Assembly: GCA_945876095.1 (NCBI GenBank)
Contig: CAMCMP010000003.1
Span: 118,522-182,521, forward strand
DNA: 64,000 nucleotides
Reading direction: 5' to 3'
From: Chitinophaga pinensis
GTDB lineage: Bacteria > Bacteroidota > Bacteroidia > Chitinophagales > Chitinophagaceae
The translations under genes and the position numbers were made by a program. Shown piece after piece: positions 54,322 through 62,223 of this stretch (within the stretch, counting starts at the first letter, position 1; the number at the start of each line of letters is the position of its first letter). Under the pieces are notes generated by a model. The model did not search any database and was not told the DNA's origin. It saw nothing but the letters and a program-made list of their open reading frames with translations.

Positions 54322-55548
54322 ATGAAAGATTCAAGGATTCGGACAAATATTAGCAGACGAAAATTTATTGAAAATGCAGGACTTGGTTTAGCAACGATTG
54401 CATTAGCTCCTAAAAATGTATTTGCAAATAATCAACCATTCGCAAATAAAATTCGGATCGGTATTATTGGAGGAAGATTTGGTGCTAGTTTTTACTTTCA
54501 CGAACATCCCAACTGCATTGTAGAAGCAGTAAGTGATTTGCGAAAAGACAGACGAGAGAATCTAATGAAAACCTATCGCTGCACAAAAAGTTATGAGTCA
54601 TTAACCCTGTTACTGAAAGACTCGAAAATTGATGCTGTTTTCATTGCCACTCCTGCACCAGACCATGTGAAACATGCAGTTGAATCACTCCAAGCTGGTA
54701 AGCATGTATTGTGTGCAGTTCCTGCTGCGCTCACATTAGAAGATTGTTATAAACTACGAGATGCGGTACGCAAATCGGGTCTTACTTACATGATGGCGGA
54801 GACGAGTTATTACAGACAAAATACTATTTCTGTTAGAAAATTATATGAAGAAGGTCTATTCGGAGAAATCTTTAGTGCTGCTGCAGAGTACAACCATCCA
54901 GGACTGGAAGCCCTATGGTTTGAAAATGGGGAAGCTACCTGGCGTCATGGATTGCCTCCCTTACTTTATCCAACCCATTGTACTTCTTTTTTAATTTCGG
55001 TTACTGGAGAAAGACTAACCCAAGTAAGTGCTTTAGGTTGGGGAGATCAAAGCAGCCTTTTGAAAAACAATCCCTATCAAAATCCATTTTGGAATGAAAC
55101 CGCGTTTTTTCAAACTAATAAAAACCATCCGTTTAGAGTAGAGGTAAATTGGAAAGGAGCATTAACCAATGCAGAGCGAGCCGAATGGCGAGGAGAAAAG
55201 ATGAGCTTTATTTCAGCACCTACAGAATCCAACGAGCATACTATTATTAGAAGTGTTGATAAAGAAGGGAAAGATGATGCAGGCTTTCAAATAAAAACTA
55301 ATGTTACTGAAAAGTACGCACAAACGAAATGGTGGAAAACAGCTCTATTACCAGAACCGCTGCGTCATGATAGCGGCCATGATGGATCGCATTCTTTTAT
55401 CACCCATGAATTTATTGATGCCCTCACAAAAAATCGTCAACCGAGCGTAAATATTTATGAAGCCCTAGCCTATACGGCACCAGGAATAATCGCTCATGAA
55501 TCTGCACTTAAAAAGGGAGAATTAATGAAAATTCCGAATTTTGATTAG
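54322..55548 (+). CDS. Tat-exported Gfo/Idh/MocA oxidoreductase
   Basis: This is an NAD(P)-linked oxidoreductase that acts on sugars or sugar acids. A twin-arginine signal SRRKFIENAGLGLATIALA (residues 11-29) is followed by KIRIGIIGGRFGASFY, the nucleotide-binding loop. Further on are FIATPAPDHVKHAVESLQAGKHV and a CAVPAALTLEDCYKL segment where many relatives have EKP. The C-terminal alpha/beta domain has AEYNHPGLEALW and LLYPTHCTSFLISVTGE. The length of 408 residues is normal. A secreted sugar substrate is likely, but not named by sequence. Confidence 0.85.
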   Translation: MKDSRIRTNISRRKFIENAGLGLATIALAPKNVFANNQPFANKIRIGIIGGRFGASFYFHEHPNCIVEAVSDLRKDRRENLMKTYRCTKSYESLTLLLKDSKIDAVFIATPAPDHVKHAVESLQAGKHVLCAVPAALTLEDCYKLRDAVRKSGLTYMMAETSYYRQNTISVRKLYEEGLFGEIFSAAAEYNHPGLEALWFENGEATWRHGLPPLLYPTHCTSFLISVTGERLTQVSALGWGDQSSLLKNNPYQNPFWNETAFFQTNKNHPFRVEVNWKGALTNAERAEWRGEKMSFISAPTESNEHTIIRSVDKEGKDDAGFQIKTNVTEKYAQTKWWKTALLPEPLRHDSGHDGSHSFITHEFIDALTKNRQPSVNIYEALAYTAPGIIAHESALKKGELMKIPNFD

Positions 55549-55574
55549 CACAATTTTTAAAAAGCTTATTTTTG
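55540..55574 (+). promoter_or_regulatory. Promoter of the sterol-desaturase-family gene
   Basis: TTTG (55540-55543) lies inside the end of the previous gene and is followed after 23 bases by TATTTTTG (55567-55574). It predicts a leader of roughly 15-20 bases before ATG 55597, so this gene may be expressed independently of the upstream oxidoreductase gene. Confidence 0.5.
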
Positions 55575-55596
55575 AAAAAATTAATAATCCTTTAAA

Positions 55597-56853
55597 ATGG
55601 AAACCTACGGACATATTTTAGTAATTGTAACCCCGCTATTTTTATTTTTAGTATTATTCGAAAAATGGTATGGTTGGTACAAAGGCAAAGAAACAGTAGA
55701 AACCTTAGACATGATTTCTAGTCTAAGTTCAGGAGTTACTAACTCTACCAAAGATGTGCTAGGACTAAGTGTTGGAATATTATCTTATCCATGGTTACTA
55801 GAGCATTTCAATATTATACAAGTTCAGTCAGGTATATTGTTATATTTTATTGCGTTTATAGCGCTCGATTTTGCTGGATACTGGGGACACCGAATCAATC
55901 ATACCTATAATATTTTTTGGAATAACCACTTAATACATCACAGCAGTGAACATTTTAATTTAGCCTGTGCACTCAGACAAAGTATTTCTGTATTCATTCG
56001 TATTTATACTTTTTTGTTATTACCTGCAGCTTTATTAGGCGTGCCTCCAAAAGTAATTGCAGTCATTGCTCCGCTGCATTTATTTGCACAATTATGGTAT
56101 CATACTTGTCATATTAAAAAAATGGGTTGGCTAGAAAAAATTATTGTCACTCCAGCACATCACCGTGTTCACCATGCTATCAATCCTGAATACCTTGATA
56201 AAAACTTTGGACAGATATTTATTTTTTGGGATAAACTTTTTGGAACCTTTCAAGAAGAAAGAGATGACATTCCTGCGGTATATGGAATCACAATACCTGT
56301 GCGCACTTGGAATCCTATCAAAATAAATTTTACACATCTTTGGCTACTCATTAAAGATGCTTGGCATACTCAGAGTTGGAAGGACAAATTTCGTATTTGG
56401 TTGATGCCTCTAGGATGGCGTCCAAGCGACGTGGTCGATACTTACCCTATATATAAGATTGAAGATGTTTATCATTTCAATAAATATGAAACCAATGCTT
56501 CTAAATTACTAAAAATTTATTTGTGGTTTCAACTTTTTAGTCTGCTCTTAATTGTTTCCTACCTCTATGGAAATATAGCCAGCATTGGCTCTCCCAACAT
56601 TTTTATTTATGGAGCTTTTATTTTTGTACATATCTATTCACTTACCGACCTAATGGATGGAAATAAAAAAATATGGATACTAGAGACCATTAAAAATGCA
56701 ACATGCATCGGTTGGATCATTCAATCAGGCGACTGGTTTGGTTCAGCACAAGTATCTCCATTAATAACACCTGCTTTAATTACTTATTTCAGTGTGACCA
56801 GTTTTTTAGTCTACTACTTTTGCCAAATGAAAAAACAATTAATCGCAGTCTAA
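55597..56853 (+). CDS. Sterol desaturase / fatty acid hydroxylase family membrane protein
   Basis: This is a di-iron integral membrane oxygenase, similar to alkylglycerol monooxygenase-like proteins. The histidine boxes are visible: HRINH (near 108), HLIHHSSEH, and HHRVHHAINPEY further on. Several transmembrane helices surround them, and about 120 residues of extra hydrophobic helices follow, as in TMEM195-type proteins. The length of 418 residues fits this long type. The product could be a hydroxylated lipid or ether lipid. There is no sugar link visible, so its place in the locus is puzzling. Confidence 0.85.
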   Translation: METYGHILVIVTPLFLFLVLFEKWYGWYKGKETVETLDMISSLSSGVTNSTKDVLGLSVGILSYPWLLEHFNIIQVQSGILLYFIAFIALDFAGYWGHRINHTYNIFWNNHLIHHSSEHFNLACALRQSISVFIRIYTFLLLPAALLGVPPKVIAVIAPLHLFAQLWYHTCHIKKMGWLEKIIVTPAHHRVHHAINPEYLDKNFGQIFIFWDKLFGTFQEERDDIPAVYGITIPVRTWNPIKINFTHLWLLIKDAWHTQSWKDKFRIWLMPLGWRPSDVVDTYPIYKIEDVYHFNKYETNASKLLKIYLWFQLFSLLLIVSYLYGNIASIGSPNIFIYGAFIFVHIYSLTDLMDGNKKIWILETIKNATCIGWIIQSGDWFGSAQVSPLITPALITYFSVTSFLVYYFCQMKKQLIAV

Positions 56854-56868
56854 TAAAACTAAAAAAAC

Positions 56869-58242
56869 TTAGGGCAGTTCAATGAAATATATCTGCTTAA
56901 TATCTTGACCTTTTGGATCTTTTACTTTTCTATTGAATGCCAATGTTTTTCCATCATGAGAAACAACGATATTGGTTGGCTCACTTTTATTCGTAGCGGT
57001 CAAGTATTTCATTCGATCAGTAAAGGAACCAGCCCCAATTTCACATTGAGCAATTCTTCCTTCTTGAACGTAGAATAGGTGCTTGCCATCAGGATGCCAA
57101 CGAACAAATCCTTGAACATTGCTAGTATGTTCCGTAATTTGTTTAGGCGTTCCTCCCTCTGGAGATATCGTGAAAATTTGTTTGATACCATTTGCATCAC
57201 TTGCTAAATAAGCTAAATTTTTTCCAGATAAATCACTTCTTACTACACCCACACAACCTGGATGGCTAGTTTCAGCTGTAAAGGTCAAACGCCTTTGTGT
57301 AGCTCCCAATGGCGGAGCTGGCATTTCTTGCATCGTACCTTCTAGCGGACCTAAGGGCCCTACTTTAGTGATATCATTTGGTATGTCTACAATAAATACT
57401 TCGTTGACTAGATTGCCTTTTTTATCTTTTACAGATCCAATAAATCCCCTGGCCATTTGAAAGGCTCCACTTTTTAATGGATAGCCAATTTTACCAACCC
57501 AGCTATCACCAGCAGCATTGCTAATTTCATCAGAACCAGGTGCAGGATTAGCAGTTACTTTTACAACAATCGCACTATACCATTCACCTGAATTATTTTC
57601 TCCATTATTTAAATTCGCAATGGCTACTTTATTATTTCTTTTAGACACCCCAATCGTTCTAAGATTGTGTTTTTCTCCTGTCTTTTCTTCCAATGAATGC
57701 ATGATCGCATCATTGTAGGTAAAGCCAATCCAATTACCATCACCACTAAATTCATGTCGATGTGTACCTCCACGCAATGCACCAACAGTAAAAGGAGAAT
57801 CTACGTTTCTAGCATCCATATAAATCGGTTGCCCAGGATTTTTTTCATTCACCATAATTCCCGTTCTTCTCCATTGCTGATAAGGATTTTTCTCTGTACT
57901 ATTATTTAAACCATGAATAAATACTACAGAAAAATCAACGGGTGAATAACTAACTGCTGCAGCTCCAGGGCCCCAAGTATGATTATCTGTAATTTCATAC
58001 AAAACCTTTTTTTCTCCTGTTTTCACATTCACTTTTTCAATCTTATTAGATATCGAAATACCACCAGCATCTGTTCGAGTATCATATACTAGCCACTGAT
58101 TATCTGGAGAAAAATTGTCATTGTTATCCAAATCATGGTTATAATTTAAGTCAGAAGTAAGTTGCTTTTCAGGTAAGGTAGACATGTTTTTGCAAGAGCT
58201 GATTGAATAAATTAGGAATAATAAAACGAGTATCTTTTTCAT
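56869..58242 (-). CDS. Tol-like beta-propeller lipoprotein (DUF3748 type)
   Basis: This is a predicted lipoprotein: the signal peptide ends in ISSCKN (Cys17). The body resembles TolB/WD40-like propellers with repeats such as FSPDNQWLVYDTRTD, FSGDGNWIGFTYND, KNLAYLASDANGIKQIFTISPEGG and WHPDGKHLFYVQEG. Similar proteins are annotated DUF3748 and their job is unknown. The length is 457 residues. It lies just after the paired TIM-barrel genes on the same strand, with a gap of ten bases, so the three probably form one operon. Confidence 0.75.
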   Translation of the reverse strand: MKKILVLLFLIYSISSCKNMSTLPEKQLTSDLNYNHDLDNNDNFSPDNQWLVYDTRTDAGGISISNKIEKVNVKTGEKKVLYEITDNHTWGPGAAAVSYSPVDFSVVFIHGLNNSTEKNPYQQWRRTGIMVNEKNPGQPIYMDARNVDSPFTVGALRGGTHRHEFSGDGNWIGFTYNDAIMHSLEEKTGEKHNLRTIGVSKRNNKVAIANLNNGENNSGEWYSAIVVKVTANPAPGSDEISNAAGDSWVGKIGYPLKSGAFQMARGFIGSVKDKKGNLVNEVFIVDIPNDITKVGPLGPLEGTMQEMPAPPLGATQRRLTFTAETSHPGCVGVVRSDLSGKNLAYLASDANGIKQIFTISPEGGTPKQITEHTSNVQGFVRWHPDGKHLFYVQEGRIAQCEIGAGSFTDRMKYLTATNKSEPTNIVVSHDGKTLAFNRKVKDPKGQDIKQIYFIELP

Positions 58243-58252
58243 TGTAAATGAT

Positions 58253-59509
58253 TTATTTTTTATTAGTGGGAACCATATAAATGAGCATATCGCCTGGTTC
58301 TACTTCTGTTACGGAAGAAAAATCTTGCGCCGCTACCGTCTCGCCCGTTTTCATAATTCGCTTCACATCATCAGTAGTAGAAATAATTAATTTCATCTTT
58401 TGCTTAAAATCACGATTGACAATTAATAGAAAAGAATTTTTTCCATTTTCTAACCAAGAAACGATGGCCCCTTCCCCTTGCGTTTCTAGTAATTTAATAC
58501 TAGCAGGAAGTTTACCTAATCGCTTGGTACCATTAGGTATTTGCAAGCCTGTATGGGCTACTGATAGTAGCTTTGAGCCTAGAAAGATGTCAGAAAGATT
58601 TTGAATTTCTCTATTTAATTTTTGCAAATGCTCAAATACAATTGTACGCTTTCCCTCTGCGTCTAATGGGGAACCAAATCCTCTAAAGCTCCAATATTCT
58701 ATCCCTTGAGCACCATAGGCTAAATTCGAATTTACCTGTAATCGCAAATCAGCTAAAGTAGGAATGCCATGAACATAGGTTTTTTCAGGTTTGTAGGTTT
58801 TGTACAATTGATAAAAATCTTCTAAGGAAGGTTGAACCGCATCATTGGAATATGCCAGGTAAGAAGTGGTTAAAGCAAAGGCCCAAAAAGGTCTGCCTTC
58901 TTTTTGATATTTATTAGCAAAGAATTCTAAATTTTCATACCACCTTGAATGCAATGCCTGATCTACAATTGGATAAAAATCAAAAGTTAAATAAGGTGCT
59001 GGAAAGGCTTTGTCAAATTCATCTACATATTCTTGGTAATTTTTAGTGCCAAATTTGCTTTGATTGGAATTGATATTGGGATATAGATTTACAAAGCAAT
59101 AATGCTTTTTATCAATGGATTGAATTAAATTATTCCAGATTTTTAATTCTTCAAATTGATTTTTGCTAGGTTCATCCCCTAAATAATATCCTTCTAATGC
59201 AGGGTGATTCATGAAACGCTTCACCGTTTTTTCAGTAGCTGATTTTAATTCAGGGCAGGATATCATTAATTTAACACCTGCTTTTTGAGCAGCGTCTAAT
59301 CCAGCTGCAATTGCATCTGCCTTTGAAAAAAAAGCAATGTCTATCGTTACGCCTACTTCTTTTAATTTCCGATAACTAGATTCAGAAATTTCAGCTTCGG
59401 ATATTCCACCCCATGACATGGTGGGTATCAATCCGTTTTTTTTCCATGATTCTTGGGCGATACTATTTAAACTAAGCAGAATAAATAAAAGGGTGATCAA
59501 TCGATTCAT
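58253..59509 (-). CDS. Secreted TIM-barrel glycoside-hydrolase-like protein 1
   Basis: This is a 418-residue exported protein with a signal peptide (1-18, ending SIAQ). It looks like a TIM-barrel hydrolase of the GH42/GH-A kind, with GYYLGDEP (Glu113 a candidate acid/base), YLTFDFYPI and SNLAYGAQGIEYWSF at expected strand ends, followed by a small beta domain (about 320-418, ending EPGDMLIYMVP). The exact family is not recognised. A paralogue lies six bases upstream on the same strand, sharing the same motifs. Confidence 0.65.
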   Translation of the reverse strand: MNRLITLLFILLSLNSIAQESWKKNGLIPTMSWGGISEAEISESSYRKLKEVGVTIDIAFFSKADAIAAGLDAAQKAGVKLMISCPELKSATEKTVKRFMNHPALEGYYLGDEPSKNQFEELKIWNNLIQSIDKKHYCFVNLYPNINSNQSKFGTKNYQEYVDEFDKAFPAPYLTFDFYPIVDQALHSRWYENLEFFANKYQKEGRPFWAFALTTSYLAYSNDAVQPSLEDFYQLYKTYKPEKTYVHGIPTLADLRLQVNSNLAYGAQGIEYWSFRGFGSPLDAEGKRTIVFEHLQKLNREIQNLSDIFLGSKLLSVAHTGLQIPNGTKRLGKLPASIKLLETQGEGAIVSWLENGKNSFLLIVNRDFKQKMKLIISTTDDVKRIMKTGETVAAQDFSSVTEVEPGDMLIYMVPTNKK

Positions 59510-59515
59510 TTGAAA

Positions 59516-60694
59516 TTATTTTTTTGTGGGATATCTGAAAATAGCCATATCTCCTGGCTCAATTTCTAGATTAGGTGAATAATTTTTTGCAGGACTAGCA
59601 GTACCATCTTTTGCAATTCTTTCAACGTTATCAGCTGTTAAAATAACCGTGGGCATTGAATGTTGTAGGTTTTTATTAACGACAATAAAATAAGAGTAGG
59701 CACCATTTTCCAAGTTAGACACTAAGGCCTCATCAGCATCAAACACTTTAATTGCATCGGGCAATTTCATTAATTGGGTAGTCCCTTTTGGAATAACAAC
59801 ACCGGTATGATTAACGGAAATTAATTTAGACCCCATAAAAACAGCCGCATAAGGCTGCATTTCTTTCGATATGGCTTGTATCCTTTCATACACTACAGTT
59901 CTTTTGCCATCTAAACTAATCGGAGCTGATCGTAAACCCTCCGACATCCAGTAGGCCCATAATTCAATTCCTTGGGCGCCATAAGCCAAATTGCTGTAGG
60001 CTTGTAATCGCAATGCAGGTATGGTAGGTATAGGATGTAAATCGTTGTAAGAACTTGCTAAAGCAAAGCCCCAAAATGGTTTTTTGAGTGAAGCACTCTC
60101 TTTACTAAAAATACCTAAACCTTCATACCAATTTTCGTGAATGGCATCGGTAAGGATGGGATAAAAATCAAAAGACAATACATCTTGAGGAACAATTTTA
60201 GCAAATTCTTGAATATATTCTTGGTATGAATTGGTTCCTAAAGCCTTTGTATAAGTGGGATGTATACTAGCAATTAAATTAACAAAACACATATGAGTAG
60301 GGTCTGACGCTTTTATTTTTTTAACCCAGATACCTATTTCATCAAAATCTTTTCTGAGTGGCTCATCTTGAATATAGTAACCATAAAGCGCAGGATGATT
60401 CTTCAATTGCTTTGTGGTAGCCTCAGGATTGGTTTTTAATTCAGGGCAAGAAGCAATCAATTTTAGTCCAGTATTTTGAGCAAGCGTGAGTGCCTTTTCA
60501 AAGTCAGCAATATTTTCATATTGTGCAATGGCGATGGTAGCACCCATCTGTTTTAATTCATTGAACCGGTATTCATTGATTTCTGCTTTCGGTATTCCGG
60601 CCCAAACGACCATTGGAATTGTTTTGGAAACTTGTGCTTGGAGGATTGAATTTAAAAATATCAAAACCACACAAAAGGCGAAATTTAATTTCAT
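59516..60694 (-). CDS. Secreted TIM-barrel glycoside-hydrolase-like protein 2
   Basis: This is the paralogue of the preceding gene. I start at ATG 60694 (MKLNFAFCVV), which opens a signal peptide ending ILQAQ; an upstream start would add eight residues. The motifs YGYYIQDEP (Glu111), LSFDFYPIL and SNLAYGAQGIELWAY match its neighbour one for one, and the C-terminal domain also ends EPGDMAIFRYP. The predicted length is 392 residues. The tandem arrangement shows a gene duplication with divergence, perhaps for different linkages. Confidence 0.65.
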   Translation of the reverse strand: MKLNFAFCVVLIFLNSILQAQVSKTIPMVVWAGIPKAEINEYRFNELKQMGATIAIAQYENIADFEKALTLAQNTGLKLIASCPELKTNPEATTKQLKNHPALYGYYIQDEPLRKDFDEIGIWVKKIKASDPTHMCFVNLIASIHPTYTKALGTNSYQEYIQEFAKIVPQDVLSFDFYPILTDAIHENWYEGLGIFSKESASLKKPFWGFALASSYNDLHPIPTIPALRLQAYSNLAYGAQGIELWAYWMSEGLRSAPISLDGKRTVVYERIQAISKEMQPYAAVFMGSKLISVNHTGVVIPKGTTQLMKLPDAIKVFDADEALVSNLENGAYSYFIVVNKNLQHSMPTVILTADNVERIAKDGTASPAKNYSPNLEIEPGDMAIFRYPTKK

Positions 60695-60879
60695 GTAAAT
60701 AGGACTTTTATTTAGCAAAGCAATATTGAGAGTGTTAGTTTTATTGAATAAAACTAAGCTAAGCTAAGGAAAATCTTACAATTGGGTTATTTAAATTAGT
60801 ATGATTAAAGAATTTTAAAATGAGGAGGGATATGCCCTATAAAAAGGAGTTGTTTTAAAAATAGAGCCTTCAACTATTG

Positions 60880-60906
60880 CTTTACTATTGACTATTAATA
60901 GTAAAG
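60880..60906. repeat. Perfect 10-bp inverted repeat
   Basis: CTTTACTATT pairs with AATAGTAAAG across a seven-base spacer. The ACTATTG unit occurs twice nearby. It lies about 190 bases upstream of the paralogue 2 start, so it may be an operator or simple hairpin. Confidence 0.4.
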
Positions 60907-60977
60907 TATCTAATCAAACTTCAAAAGTTGGGTAAGGGTATTTGCAATTATAGTTTTTGAACGCAATTAGTCTTGCG

Positions 60978-61149
60978 TTTTAGTAAAATAGAAGTTGAGT
61001 CTATAGGTCTGAAATTTCCTTTGGAATAGAGTGCTTTTACTTTTTTGCCTTGATGCAAAAAAGTAACAAAAAAAATCAATCCGCCGCGGCGGATTGATTT
61101 TTTAACGGCTGATAATTCAAATTTCTAGCACTTTTTATTCGAGGGCGTC
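60978..61149 (+). repeat. Dispersed palindromic repeat, copy C (best-preserved)
   Basis: It includes TTTTAGTAAAATA, GGAATAGAGTGCTTTTAC, a perfect hairpin ACTTTTTTGC-CTTGAT-GCAAAAAAGT, then AAATCAA, the core TCCGCCGCGGCGGA (61080-61093), TTGATTTTTTAACGGC and the end TTATTCGAGGGCGTC. The central 26 bases (61074-61099) are a perfect palindrome. I use it as the reference for the other copies. Confidence 0.85.
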
Positions 61150-61256
61150 TAATGATTAGTTACTTTATTATTTATAGTCAATAGCAAAATAATTAAATAG
61201 GGTAAAGAAAAATAGTAAGGAACTCGCCTACAGATTAATTTACTTTAATGGACTTT

Positions 61257-61274
61257 CCTCCGCCGCGGCGGAGG
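61257..61274. repeat. Solitary GC-rich palindrome
   Basis: An 18-bp perfect palindrome, CCTCCGCCGCGGCGGAGG, shares the 14-base core TCCGCCGCGGCGGA with copies A and C but without the flanking arms of the repeat. Confidence 0.75.
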
Positions 61275-61376
61275 ATTAACCACAAAACTGTCTTTAGAAC
61301 AGGAATTCAGGCCTTTGGAGTAGGTACTTTACTCAAATCACTTAAATTGAATCTCAGCTTTATTACAAATTGAAAT

Positions 61377-61676
61377 TCAGGCTGCGTTACTTTTATATTG
61401 TTTTATTGAACTTAGTTCTGATTTCTTTTGAAACTCTTCTTCTTCAATATCAAAATCAGCCTGAATTCCGAGCCAAAATTTAGCTGAATTTCCAAAATAT
61501 CGTGAAAGTCTTAAAGCTGTATCAGCTGTTATTCTTCTATTCCCTTTCAAAATCTCAGAAGTTCTTGTTTGAGGAATTCCAATATCTTTTGAAAGTTTAT
61601 ATGCACTGATTCCGAGTGGCAAAAGAAATTCTTCCAATAAAATTTCGCCAGGATGAATATTTTTTAACTTTTTCAT
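61377..61676 (-). CDS. higA: HigA family antitoxin
   Basis: This is a small DNA-binding antitoxin of the XRE/HigA type that neutralises HigB and represses its own operon. It begins KNIHPGEILLEEFLLPLGIS, which is the family hallmark, followed by the helix-turn-helix SAYKLSKDIGIPQTRTSEILKG and FGNSAKFWLGIQ. The length of 99 residues is normal. It lies 12 bases downstream of higB, the toxin-first order typical of HigBA. Confidence 0.93.
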   Translation of the reverse strand: MKKLKNIHPGEILLEEFLLPLGISAYKLSKDIGIPQTRTSEILKGNRRITADTALRLSRYFGNSAKFWLGIQADFDIEEEEFQKKSELSSIKQYKSNAA

Positions 61677-61688
61677 TTTTTTTAGTTT

Positions 61689-61970
61689 TTAATGATAATC
61701 AACAACTTTGACTTGTTCCGCATTTCCATTATTCCATTTAAATACAATTCTCCATTGATTATTTATTCTAATTGAATAGAAATCTTTCAAGTTTCCCTTT
61801 AATTTCTCTAATCTATTTGAAGGTGGAATCATCAAATCATTAATGTTTTGAGAGTTATTTAGCATTCTGAGTTTTCGCCGAGCAATTTTCTGAATTTCAA
61901 TTGAAAGCCCTTTGATTCTGTCCCCTTCCCAAATTTTCCTTGTTTCCTTTTCATTAAATGAGATTATCAT
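61689..61970 (-). CDS. higB: HigB family toxin
   Basis: This is a RelE-superfamily mRNA endonuclease acting at the ribosome. The 93-residue protein shows ISFNEKETRKIWEGD, IARRKLRMLNN, PPSNRLEKLKGNLKDFYSIRI and NNQWRIVFKWNNGNAEQVKVVDYH, the standard HigB blocks, including the Arg and His near the C-terminus. The promoter and operator lie immediately upstream. The locus sits in the unstable right-hand region. Confidence 0.92.
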   Translation of the reverse strand: MIISFNEKETRKIWEGDRIKGLSIEIQKIARRKLRMLNNSQNINDLMIPPSNRLEKLKGNLKDFYSIRINNQWRIVFKWNNGNAEQVKVVDYH

Positions 61971-61984
61971 TTCTACATTTTTCG

Positions 61985-62007
61985 TTACTTACGTCAAAGA
62001 TAAGTAA
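61985..62007 (-). promoter_or_regulatory. Operator-promoter of higBA
   Basis: An inverted repeat TTACTTA (61985-61991) and TAAGTAA (62001-62007), nine bases apart, brackets the minus-strand promoter box TATCTTTG (62002-61995). This is the expected site for HigA autorepression. Confidence 0.7.
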
Positions 62008-62084
62008 TTGATTCAAAAAGACCAGGCCTTTGGATGATTTAATTGAACCAAATGTTATAGTTGCTATGTGGTACAAAGGTTTCG

Positions 62085-62135
62085 AGCTTAGAAAAGGTGG
62101 CGATTTTAAACACCAATGTTGATGCGGAGTACCAA
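62085..62135 (+). repeat. Cassette-like repeat, diverged left half (copy 1)
   Basis: The stretch GGTTTCGAGCTTA through GGTGGCGATTTT, CACCA and AATGTTGATGCGGAG matches 63359-63410 with several differences. The right half of the 63.4-kb copy, with its CGCCACTTTTG arm, is not present here, so this is a decayed or truncated copy. Confidence 0.65.
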
Positions 62136-62223
62136 TTTTTCCATAACAACTTTTCAAATTAAAAATTATTGAAAATTATCATTTTTTAAAAATGTTGATT
62201 ATTTTACTCTTCATTAGCCGAAT

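Larger units (their letters stand above)
60719..61376. other. Non-coding region with repeat copy C
   Basis: No gene is seen. It contains a hairpin of 10-bp arms (60880-60906), repeat copy C (60978-61149) and a free copy of the GC palindrome (61257-61274). An AAGGAACTCGCC string at 61217 also occurs inside copy B1. Confidence 0.7.

Noticed and set aside
61954..62157. 67-codon minus-strand open frame upstream of higB
   Set aside because: It overlaps the HigBA operator and the cassette-like repeat; its residues (TPHQHWC, KSPPF) are simply a translation of the repeat in reverse. No family features.
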